DNA of 64,000 bases from Amycolatopsis thailandensis (GTDB lineage Bacteria > Actinomycetota > Actinomycetes > Mycobacteriales > Pseudonocardiaceae): positions 1 through 64,000 of the forward strand of contig NZ_NMQT01000115.1 of assembly GCF_002234405.1 (NCBI RefSeq), in the 5' to 3' direction. The notes under the pieces were generated by a model. The model saw only the letters and a list, made by a program, of their open reading frames with translations. It ran no database searches and had not been told where the DNA came from. This document shows, in pieces, positions 1 to 6,635 of this stretch; positions within the stretch are counted from its first letter, which is position 1, and the number at the start of each line of letters is the position of its first letter. The position numbers and the translations under genes were made by a program.

Positions 1-131
1 CCGACGTCCACGGGCCCAGGGCCGTCCCGGCCTTCCGCGCGGCCGGTGAACCACTTGCCGACGGCGTCCCCCACCCGCCCTTCACGGGTACTGCCGATGA
101 TCACCGCGACCCGCAGCGGACTGTCGTTCAC
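1..131 (-). CDS. NADPH-dependent FMN reductase-like flavoprotein (partial, N-terminus only)
   Basis: Only the first 43 codons lie in the window; the gene continues past position 1. The translation opens VNDSPLRVAVIIGSTREGR, the beta1 strand and phosphate-binding loop (GSTREGR) typical of the flavodoxin-like NAD(P)H-dependent FMN reductase / quinone reductase family, which reduces flavin or quinones in the cytosol. The GTG start at 131 is preceded by GGAGG at 138-142 with 6-nt spacing. Substrate and C-terminus cannot be judged. The 333-bp gap upstream holds two hairpins and no convincing gene. Confidence 0.8.
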   Translation of the reverse strand, partial: MNDSPLRVAVIIGSTREGRVGDAVGKWFTGRAEGRDGPGPVDV

Positions 132-170
132 GACCGACCTCCTCTCGCCTCACCCTTCAGGCGCGAGAAA

Positions 171-215
171 GCCGCCGGGCGTTCGCTAGATCGGATCTAG
201 CGAACGCCCGGCGGC
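171..215. terminator. Perfect 22-bp inverted repeat, likely terminator
   Basis: Two 22-nt arms (171-192 and 194-215) are exact reverse complements around a single central base. The palindrome lies 3' of the ROK kinase gene and about 40 bp upstream of the FMN reductase start. There is no T-tract, so it would act as an actinobacterial I-shaped terminator. A large operator for the FMN reductase is possible because it sits close to that start. Confidence 0.55.
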
Positions 216-265
216 TTCGGTCTGTGATCTCGCTACGCGCCGAGCGCGATCGCGGGCCAGGGTCA

Positions 266-312
266 GTGAAGGCCTCCTTGCCTACCCTGAAGGTAGTGAA
301 GGAGGCCTTCAC
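266..312. repeat. GTGAAGGCCTCCTT-class intergenic hairpin
   Basis: Arms 266-279 (gtgaaggcctcctt) and 299-312 are perfect 14-bp complements, and an inner ctacc/ggtag pair extends the stem. The same arm word recurs in hairpins at 17008-17060 and 34533-34577, and a variant at 6575-6619, so this is a dispersed repeat class. It lies 3' of the ROK kinase gene. Confidence 0.6.
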
Positions 313-378
313 GGACAGCCACATCGCCCCGAAAGCCTCAGGCGCCACAGAAACCCCACACACCACAGCGGTGCCGCG

Positions 379-429
379 TGAAGGGGGCCTTCATGTACTT
401 GCTGGCGGGGCAAGGGGGTCGTGAGTGGC
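379..429. repeat. Unpaired half-arms of two dispersed hairpin classes
   Basis: The 16-mer at 383-398 (gggggccttcatgtac) is identical to the right arm of the hairpin at 6609-6624. The 16-mer at 414-429 (gggggtcgtgagtggc) is identical to the left arm of the hairpin at 34668-34721. Here both occur without their complementary arm, although 379-393 is itself a short palindrome. They look like decayed or partial copies of the intergenic repeat family, just 3' of the ROK kinase stop codon. Confidence 0.5.
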
Positions 430-464
430 GCACCGGTCAGCGCACAGTTCGCCACCCCGACTCG

Positions 465-1364
465 CTACGCGTCGAGCGCGATCGCGATCGCGCCCAGCAG
501 GGACGCGTCCTGGTCGAACTTCGCCGACACCAGCTCGGGCGGGAACGGCACGGCCCTGGCCAGCCGCTCACGCAGCGCGGGCAGCAGGATGTCGGCCGAG
601 CGCACCAGTCCCCCGCCGACGGCGATGCGCTGCGGGTCGAGCGCGATGGCGAGGTTCGCGACGTGCATCGACAGCTCGTCGAGCGCCGCGCCCACCAGGT
701 CCTTGGCCCGCGCGTCCTCCCTGGCGAGGCCGAACAGCTCGCCCGCGGTTACCGGGCGGCCGAGCAGCACACTCGCCCGGCCGCCCAGCCCACGCCCACC
801 GACGGCCTCTTCCAGCGGCGCCGCTCCGCTGGCGAACCCGTCGGTGTCCTGCGGTGAGAGGAGGTTGTACCCGATCTCTCCCGCAGCGCCATTCGCGCCG
901 GTCAGCAGCCGGCCGCCGACCAGGACCGCCGCGGCGATCCCGGTCCCGAGCGAGAGGAACACCGCCGGATCGGTGTCCGCCAGCGCCCCCCATCGCCATT
1001 CCGCGAGCGCCGCCGCCTTGGCGTCGGTGCCCACCTCGATTCCGACGCCGCCGAACTCGTCGGCGACGAGTTCGCGCAGCCGCAGTTCCTCCCAGCCCGG
1101 CACGTTGGGGGCCAGCAGGATGCGGTCCTCCAGCACGATGCCGGGGCTGACGACGCCGATCGCGGCGAGGTCGTCGGCGGCGCCTTCGTCGGCGAGCAGT
1201 TTCCTCGCGGCGGCGAGCGCCCGGCTCACCACCTGTTCGGCGCCCGCCTGCGCGTCGGTGTCGAGCCGCCGGGTGACCAGCAGGCTCCCGGCTCTGTCCG
1301 CCAGCCCGATCGCGACCTTCGTCCCGCCGAAGTCGATCCCCAGGATCAGTTCTTCCCCCGTCAC
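465..1364 (-). CDS. ROK-family sugar kinase
   Basis: 299 aa, close to the usual ROK kinase length. The N-terminal phosphate loop ILGIDFGGTKVAIGLAD is clear, followed by a central GTDAKAAALAEW region and a glycine-rich ATP-site segment (FLSLGTGIAAAVLVGG). Predicted role: ATP-dependent phosphorylation of a hexose or N-acetylhexosamine in the cytosol. The canonical ROK zinc motif (GExGH followed by CxCGxxGCxE) is not seen: the equivalent reads GEIGYN and no cysteine cluster follows. Either this is a divergent kinase or the sugar-binding site is altered. The GTG start at 1364 overlaps the TGA stop of the upstream APC permease (GTGA), so the two are translationally coupled. Substrate is unknown. 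Confidence 0.85.
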   Translation of the reverse strand: MTGEELILGIDFGGTKVAIGLADRAGSLLVTRRLDTDAQAGAEQVVSRALAAARKLLADEGAADDLAAIGVVSPGIVLEDRILLAPNVPGWEELRLRELVADEFGGVGIEVGTDAKAAALAEWRWGALADTDPAVFLSLGTGIAAAVLVGGRLLTGANGAAGEIGYNLLSPQDTDGFASGAAPLEEAVGGRGLGGRASVLLGRPVTAGELFGLAREDARAKDLVGAALDELSMHVANLAIALDPQRIAVGGGLVRSADILLPALRERLARAVPFPPELVSAKFDQDASLLGAIAIALDA

Positions 1365-2770
1365 TTCCCGTTCCCCTCTGCCGCCCCCGCGAACGATTCC
1401 TGGATTCCCTTGGGCCCGAACGGCCACACGCGCTCGGCCTTGGCGTAGGCGAGGAACGCCGCCACGCCGAGCGCGATCCACCCCACCGAAAGCCCGATCG
1501 AGAGCCAGGTGGCGGAGAAATAGATGTAGACCCAGCCGAGCAGCGCGATGATCGTCGGGATCGGGTAGAGCCATTGACGGTACGGCCGGTGCAGTTCCGG
1601 ACGTCGTCGCCGCAGCACCACGATCGCCGCGACCTGCGCGAGCGACTGGATCAGCACGAGCACCGTCACCGCCGCGTTGATCACCGCGGTCAGCGTGAAG
1701 AGCGACCCGATCGCGGTGATGGCGCCCATGGTCAGCACACCGGCCGTCGGCAGGTTGAGTTTCGGGTGCAGTTTGGCGAACACCGGCAGGAACACCTTGT
1801 CGCGCGCGGCCTCGAACGGCACCCGCGAGCCGCCGAGCAGACCGGCGAACACCGAACCGATCGCGGCGATCACGATGAACACCGTGATGACCTTGGCCGT
1901 GCCCGTGCCCCACGCCTGCTCCAGCACGGTGGAGGCGACCGACGTGGCGTTCTTCAGCTCCTCCAGCGGGATCGAGCCGAGCACCCCGAGCTGCAGCAGG
2001 AAGTACAGGCTCATGATGCCGAGGATCGAGAAGATGATCGACCGCGGCAGCGTCCGGCCCGGGTCCCGCACCTCGCCGCCGAGGTAGGCGCTGGTGTTGT
2101 AGCCGAGGTAGTCGTAGATGGCGATGATCAGGCCGGCGCCGAGCCCGGCCCAGAACGCGCCGCCGCCGAACGAGAACGCGCCCGGCGTGAAGGCGAACGC
2201 TTGCGCGCCGTCGAAATGCGTGAAGGCCGCGACGATCACCGAGAGCGCGGCGAACAGCATGATCGCGAACAGGACGGTGGTGAGCTTCCCGATCTCGCCG
2301 ATCTTGCGGAACAGCGCCAGCACGATCAGCGCGATGACGCCGAGCCCGATGACCTTGCCGAGCGCGGTCGTCCCGCCGTCGTCGGCGACCCCCGGGATCA
2401 GGTACCCGAGGTACTGGACGAGACCAATGATGCCGGTGGACATGATCAGCGGGATGAACAGCACCGCGCTCCAGGCGAACAGGAACGGCATGAGCCTGCC
2501 GGTCCGGAAGCCGAACGCTTCGCGCAGGTACACGTAGGTGCCGCCGGCGCCGGGGAGGGCGGCGCCGAGTTCGGCCCAGATCAGGCCGTCGGCCAGCGCG
2601 ATGAGCGCGCCGATGAGCCAGCCGAACATGGCCTGCGGGCCGCCGAGGGTCGCCACCATGGCGGGGATGGTGACGAACGGGCCGATCCCGCACATCTGGG
2701 TCATGTTGATGGCTGTCGCCTGGAGCGGCCCGATCTTCCGCTCGAGCCCCGGCCGCGGGGATGAACTCAA
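1361..2770 (-). CDS. APC-superfamily amino acid/amine permease
   Basis: 469 aa, about 12 hydrophobic segments across the whole length. The N-terminal MTQMCGIGPFVTIPAMVATL matches the first helix of amino acid-polyamine-organocation permeases, with the unwound glycine-rich stretch that binds the substrate amino group. Predicted cytoplasmic-membrane uptake of an amino acid or amine. The start is TTG at 2770, chosen because GGAGG lies 6 nt upstream (2778-2782). It is the first gene of a two-gene operon with the ROK kinase (GTGA overlap). The promoter region carries an AT-rich imperfect palindrome at 2788-2806. Pairing an APC permease with a ROK kinase is unusual, so an amino sugar or glycosylamine substrate is possible but only an inference. 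Confidence 0.85.
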   Translation of the reverse strand: MSSSPRPGLERKIGPLQATAINMTQMCGIGPFVTIPAMVATLGGPQAMFGWLIGALIALADGLIWAELGAALPGAGGTYVYLREAFGFRTGRLMPFLFAWSAVLFIPLIMSTGIIGLVQYLGYLIPGVADDGGTTALGKVIGLGVIALIVLALFRKIGEIGKLTTVLFAIMLFAALSVIVAAFTHFDGAQAFAFTPGAFSFGGGAFWAGLGAGLIIAIYDYLGYNTSAYLGGEVRDPGRTLPRSIIFSILGIMSLYFLLQLGVLGSIPLEELKNATSVASTVLEQAWGTGTAKVITVFIVIAAIGSVFAGLLGGSRVPFEAARDKVFLPVFAKLHPKLNLPTAGVLTMGAITAIGSLFTLTAVINAAVTVLVLIQSLAQVAAIVVLRRRRPELHRPYRQWLYPIPTIIALLGWVYIYFSATWLSIGLSVGWIALGVAAFLAYAKAERVWPFGPKGIQESFAGAAEGNGK

Positions 2771-2784
2771 AACGCGCCTCCCTA

Positions 2785-2810
2785 TTAGTTAGTAAAGTTT
2801 CTTAACATAA
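2785..2810. promoter_or_regulatory. Candidate operator upstream of permease-kinase operon
   Basis: An AT-rich island (ttagttagtaaagtttctta and onward) in otherwise GC-rich DNA. The core gttagtaaa-g-tttcttaac is a 9+9 imperfect palindrome (7 of 9 positions pair). It sits just upstream of the ribosome binding site of the permease, a usual place for a repressor operator. The style resembles operators of ROK or GntR sugar regulators, but no regulator gene lies beside it. Confidence 0.4.
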
Positions 2811-2988
2811 TTTGCGGCGTGTCGGAAGGCCGGTCGGCAAAGTTGTCGCGCGCCGGTCCACCCGGAATTGCCCGAAAGGGCGCAATCCCCCGGAATACGC
2901 CCGAACGGACCAGTCCTGGGACGTATCAGGGGGTCACCGTTCCGCGTCCTCAGTAAGAGGCGACGTCTTCCCAGGGACGGTGAGGTCC

Positions 2989-3498
2989 ATGAAACGGCTG
3001 TTCAGCGCGGTGATGGCGATCGCCGCTCTCGGCTTCACGGCGGCTTGCGGCGGAACTTCGACTCCCCGCGACACCGCGCCCGCCGATCAGACCAGCGGCG
3101 GTGTGACCACCGAGGTCGCACCGACGGCGTCGGCCGGTCCGGCTTCGTCCGCCTCGTCCGGCGGGGGCGGTGGCCACACCGACGATCCGGCACCGCCCGG
3201 GGTTCCCGGCAGCCCGATCGTCTACGACCACACGCGGCTCGGTGCCGCACCGGAGACCGCCAAGTCGGATATCGAGGGCGACATCCGGAAGGTCTGCGGG
3301 CCGAGGCTGTGCGGGGTGAAGGTCGTGATCACCGGTTCGGGTGACTGCACCGCGAGCATCACCCATTCCCCGGTGAAACCCGGCGGGACGGTGACGGTCA
3401 AGGCCAAGGCCTGCGCGCCCGAGGTCTCCGAGGAGACCACGTCCTCGGAGAGCCCGGTGTCCTCCAGTGAAGCTCCCGCCGAGACCACGTCCGGATGA
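2989..3498 (+). CDS. Secreted lipoprotein of unknown function
   Basis: 169 aa. MKRLFSAVMAIAALGFTAACGG is a lipoprotein signal peptide ending in a lipobox (TAAC), so the mature protein should start at a lipidated Cys near residue 21. A low-complexity Ser/Thr/Gly/Pro spacer follows (about residues 25-75). A compact domain with four cysteines comes next, including CGPRLCGVKV, GDCTAS and KAKACA, probably disulfide-bonded outside the cell. It ends in a Ser/Glu/Thr-rich tail. The ATG at 2989 is the first codon of the signal peptide; upstream in-frame codons read as non-coding. Its stop overlaps the start of the next membrane protein gene (ATGA). Function is not recognisable. Confidence 0.8.
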   Translation: MKRLFSAVMAIAALGFTAACGGTSTPRDTAPADQTSGGVTTEVAPTASAGPASSASSGGGGGHTDDPAPPGVPGSPIVYDHTRLGAAPETAKSDIEGDIRKVCGPRLCGVKVVITGSGDCTASITHSPVKPGGTVTVKAKACAPEVSEETTSSESPVSSSEAPAETTSG

Positions 3499-4394
3499 CG
3501 ACCCGGCGCGGTCTGCGCCGTCCGGAGCCGAAGGGTGCCGAACCGGACCCCGGGCCGCCCCAGGCGCTCAAACTCATCGGCGCGGTGCTGGCCAACACGA
3601 CCCTGCTCACCGCGCTGCTGTACTTCTTCGGGCTCGTCGAGACGCAGGTGCTCTTCGCGTACTTCCGAGTGCACTACACGCTTCTCGCCCAGACCCCGGA
3701 CGAGATCTTCGCGCGCGGTGCCGACGGTCTGTACTTGCCGCTGGCGGGTGTCGCGGGGGCCGTCCTCGGTTTTGTGCTCACCGTCCGGATCCTGCGATTG
3801 CGCCTTTCGGAGGGCGCGTGGGCCCGGCTGTTACGGATCTGCGTGCCGAGCGCGGCCGGGCTCGGCGCCCTGCTGGTCGTCGCGACCGTGATCGTCACGC
3901 TGAATCCGGAGCCGTTCCGCGACTTCCCCGGCCTGCCGGGACTCGGTTTCGGAGTCGGCGTGCTGATGCTGCTGTTCGCCTGGCGCCACTGGGCTTCGGC
4001 GCTGCGATCGAACCCGCTGGAACTCGTCCTGGGCTACGCGCTGATCAGCATCGGGCTGTTTTGGGCCGTCAGCGACTACTCGGCGGCCGTCGGCACGCGG
4101 AGGGGTTTCGAAACCGCGGCACAGCTTCCCGCACGGCCCGCGGCGACGCTTTACAGCGCCGAAAGCCTCAACCTGACGGCCGGTGGTGTCCTGCAGGTGA
4201 AATGCGCGGATCCCGACGCCGCCTACAAGTACCGGTACACCGGACTGAAGCTGCTGCTGCAGTCCGGCGGGCAGTACGTGTTCGTGCCGTCGGGCTGGCG
4301 GGCGGGCAGCGGTGTGGCGTTCGTGATTCCGAGGACGGACAAAATCCGGCTGGAATTCGGTCCCGCGCGGTCGGCACCGCCCGCCGCCTGCTAA
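3495..4394 (+). CDS. Integral membrane protein, unknown function
   Basis: 299 aa with about five or six hydrophobic helices. The first is LIGAVLANTTLLTALLYFFGLVE split by a short polar stretch, and others lie near residues 80-100, 115-135, 145-160 and 175-195. The C-terminal third (about 205-299) is soluble and beta-rich, with a Cys near the end, and is probably extracytoplasmic. The ATG start lies inside the upstream lipoprotein stop (ATGA), so the two proteins probably work together at the membrane. The stop codon interlocks with that of the convergent hydrolase gene. No family is recognised. Confidence 0.75.
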   Translation: MTTRRGLRRPEPKGAEPDPGPPQALKLIGAVLANTTLLTALLYFFGLVETQVLFAYFRVHYTLLAQTPDEIFARGADGLYLPLAGVAGAVLGFVLTVRILRLRLSEGAWARLLRICVPSAAGLGALLVVATVIVTLNPEPFRDFPGLPGLGFGVGVLMLLFAWRHWASALRSNPLELVLGYALISIGLFWAVSDYSAAVGTRRGFETAAQLPARPAATLYSAESLNLTAGGVLQVKCADPDAAYKYRYTGLKLLLQSGGQYVFVPSGWRAGSGVAFVIPRTDKIRLEFGPARSAPPAAC

Positions 4395-5224
4395 CCCAGG
4401 TGCCGCACCAGCCATTCCGTGACCGCGTTGTCGACCTGCTTCGCGATCGGCAGCTGCGGCGCGGGCTCGATGCCCGGTTCTTCGGCCAGCGGATGCGCGA
4501 GACCGGGAACGCGATCCAGCAGGATGTCACCGGGCACGAAGTACTGACCGCGCAACGTGTCGACGAGCTCGTCGGCATCCGCGCGGAACGCGGGGTAATC
4601 CTCTTCACCACTGACCACCAGCAGCGGGACTTGCTTTTCCCTGGCCGAGATTTCACCCGATCGTGCGACGAAGTCCAGCTGATCCGCCGCCTGATTCGCT
4701 TCGCCGGTCCACGGATAGGGCTGTTCCAGCATGCCTTCCACCAGGCCGATCACGGAACGCGCCCGCACGGCGGGGTTGACCAAGGCCGCGACGTGGACCG
4801 GGATCTCCCGCGTGGCCAGGACAGTCAGCGCCACGGCACCGCCCAGCGAACCGCCGACGACGGCCGTCCGGGACGTGTCGAAACCGAGGCGTTCCCGCAG
4901 TTCAGCCAGTGCGGCGGGGAATTCCAGAGCCGCCTGCCGGACGAACGGGTCCACGTACGCGAGCATGGCGTCCCGCTGGGCCCGCTCGACGATGGCGTCC
5001 ATGCTGCCGTCGATCATTCTCGCGCCGCACAACGGCATTCCGAGGTACACGCGCCACGCCGGCACCCCCGCCAGCGGCAACGCGGCCGCGAAGGCGGCGT
5101 CGGTGCGCGGCGCGTCGATCATGTGCCAGGCGACGACCACCGGCGCGGGGCCGCTGACCTCGGCAGATGGCGGCAAGGCGGTGAACGGTACCCCCGCGGC
5201 CGTGCCCGTGACCGGTTCTCCCAC
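4391..5224 (-). CDS. Alpha/beta hydrolase
   Basis: 277 aa. The nucleophile elbow is VVGGSLGGAVAL (GxSxG), with the catalytic Ser near the middle. VPLLVVSGEEDYPAF supplies the usual strand before the acidic residue, and VPGLAHPLAEE is consistent with the catalytic His near the C-terminus. Predicted cytosolic esterase or peptidase-like hydrolase; substrate unknown. The reading frame stays open further upstream, but the GTG at 5224 has a strong purine-rich site (aggaggaagg) ending 5 nt before it, so it was preferred. It is divergent from the J-domain gene, and its TAG stop overlaps the stop of the convergent membrane-protein gene. Confidence 0.8.
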   Translation of the reverse strand: MGEPVTGTAAGVPFTALPPSAEVSGPAPVVVAWHMIDAPRTDAAFAAALPLAGVPAWRVYLGMPLCGARMIDGSMDAIVERAQRDAMLAYVDPFVRQAALEFPAALAELRERLGFDTSRTAVVGGSLGGAVALTVLATREIPVHVAALVNPAVRARSVIGLVEGMLEQPYPWTGEANQAADQLDFVARSGEISAREKQVPLLVVSGEEDYPAFRADADELVDTLRGQYFVPGDILLDRVPGLAHPLAEEPGIEPAPQLPIAKQVDNAVTEWLVRHLG

Positions 5225-5408
5225 CGCGATCCTTCCTCCTACGCTGTCGATCTCCACGATATCCACGACGCACCGGAAGCGGACCTCGTTCCGCCACAAG
5301 CGAAACAGTATGCCCGCGGTGTCACCCCGACGCGCCGCGGAGGTGGTTGCGGGTGCCCGGCGGCGGCCGAATAGTGTTGCGGCCCGGCCCATTGGAGGTG
5401 AACCGCCC

Positions 5409-6488
5409 GTGCCCGATGTCGACTACTACGAGGTGCTCGGCGTGGGCAAGGCCGCCTCGGTCAACGAGATCAAGACCGCGTACCGGCGCCTGGCGAAGTC
5501 GCATCACCCGGACACAGGGGGCTCCGCGCTCACGTTCCAGCTGGTCCGCGAGGCGTACGACACGCTGAGCGATCCGATGCGGCGCGCGGGCTACGACGCG
5601 GACGGGCGTTCCGTGCGCGTCCCGATCCGGCCGCGGCCGAGACGTCGCTTCGGCGAGGAACCGGGCTACGAGCCCGAGCCGGTCGTGATCGACCCGGAAG
5701 ACCTCGAATGGTGGGAATTCGCCGCGCAGGACGGACGCGTGCGCCACGGGCGGCGGCGCGGCCCCGGGCACACCCCGGTCGTGGCGGCGGTCGGCGGGAT
5801 GGTGCTGGTACTGCTGCCGGTGCTGACCGGGGTCGGCTTCTCGGCGCCCACGCTGATCGTCTGGCTGATCCTGACCGCCGGGACCGCCCTGCTAGTGCAA
5901 CGGCTCGCGCGCGGCTACCTCGCCGCCTCCCGCGCCAAGAACCGGTTCGCCGCCGAGTTCGGCGGGAAACGCGTGTTCGGCACTCCCGGCACCGAGACCG
6001 ACGAACTCGCCGAACGGCTCACCGCCGACCTGCTGGAGCGCTACCTGACCCGGCTGCCCGGCGCGCGGATCTTCCACGGCCTCTCGTGGCCGGACTCGGT
6101 GTTCGCCGACGTCGACCACGCGGTGCTGTGCGGGAAGCGGCTCGTGCTCGTCGAATCGAAGCTGTGGCTGCCCGGGCACTACGAAACCGATGACGACGAC
6201 CGGCTGCTGCGCAACGGACGCGCCTTCCGCGGCGGTGGGAGCAGGCTCGAGGAAAGCCTGGCCGAGTATCGGCGAATCCTGCCGGGGGTCGCGCTGCGCG
6301 GGGCGATGATCGTGTACCCGAGCCGGACCGGTGAGATCACCACGGACCTCGACGATCCCTCCCCCGCACCGCCGATGACGCCGGAGCAGTTCCTGCACGA
6401 GATCGGCGGCTGGCTGGCGGCGGAGCCGTCCACTGTGGACTCGGCGACGATGCGGGTGGTGCGGGACCGGGTGATCGGCACCGTCTAG
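5409..6488 (+). CDS. J-domain membrane protein with nuclease-related (NERD-like) C-terminal domain
   Basis: 359 aa. Residues 1-65 are a J domain (YYEVLGV, then the HPD signature in SHHPDTGG), which stimulates Hsp70/DnaK ATPase. Two adjacent transmembrane helices lie at about 120-165. The C-terminal part contains VDHAVLCGKRLVLVESKLW, which has the spacing of an acidic residue and an ExK motif as in NERD/PD-(D/E)xK nuclease folds, and then a DDDDRLLRNG stretch. The glycine/cysteine-rich region of DnaJ is absent, so this is a specialised type III J-protein. It would tether DnaK to the membrane or to a nucleic-acid-related function. The GTG start has ggagg 8 nt upstream. Two hairpins follow the gene. 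Confidence 0.8.
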   Translation: MPDVDYYEVLGVGKAASVNEIKTAYRRLAKSHHPDTGGSALTFQLVREAYDTLSDPMRRAGYDADGRSVRVPIRPRPRRRFGEEPGYEPEPVVIDPEDLEWWEFAAQDGRVRHGRRRGPGHTPVVAAVGGMVLVLLPVLTGVGFSAPTLIVWLILTAGTALLVQRLARGYLAASRAKNRFAAEFGGKRVFGTPGTETDELAERLTADLLERYLTRLPGARIFHGLSWPDSVFADVDHAVLCGKRLVLVESKLWLPGHYETDDDDRLLRNGRAFRGGGSRLEESLAEYRRILPGVALRGAMIVYPSRTGEITTDLDDPSPAPPMTPEQFLHEIGGWLAAEPSTVDSATMRVVRDRVIGTV

Positions 6489-6496
6489 GAAGCCCC

Positions 6497-6559
6497 GCAT
6501 TTCGTCCTCTGAATGCGGTAGTTCACGTTACCAACTACCGCATTCAGAGGACGAAATGC
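6497..6559. terminator. Perfect 27-bp intergenic hairpin
   Basis: Arms 6497-6523 and 6533-6559 are exact reverse complements with a 9-nt loop (cacgttacc). It sits 9 bp after the stop of the J-domain gene, in the convergent gap shared with the carboxypeptidase gene, so it can terminate transcription from both sides. There is no T-tract, as is common in high-GC actinobacteria. Confidence 0.7.
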
Positions 6560-6574
6560 TTACAGGTCCACGTG

Positions 6575-6619
6575 TGAAGGGCCCCTTCCTTGCGCCTGAC
6601 GCAAGGAAGGGGGCCTTCA
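6575..6619. terminator. GTGAAGG-class intergenic hairpin
   Basis: Arms 6575-6594 (tgaagggccccttccttgcg) and 6600-6619 pair over 20 positions with one mismatch and a 5-nt loop. It lies 17 bp from the 3' end of the carboxypeptidase gene, so it is the likely terminator for that minus-strand gene. Its arm resembles the dispersed gtgaagg-type repeats at 266, 17008 and 34533. Confidence 0.65.
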
Positions 6620-6635
6620 TGTACCGAGAAACGCG

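Noticed and set aside
2812..2988. Longer N-terminus for the lipoprotein
   Set aside because: The extension is basic and non-hydrophobic and would bury the signal peptide; the ATG at 2989 starts a proper lipoprotein signal.
5225..5392. Longer N-terminus for the alpha/beta hydrolase
   Set aside because: The upstream residues are Arg-rich with no fold match, while GTG 5224 has a strong ribosome binding site.
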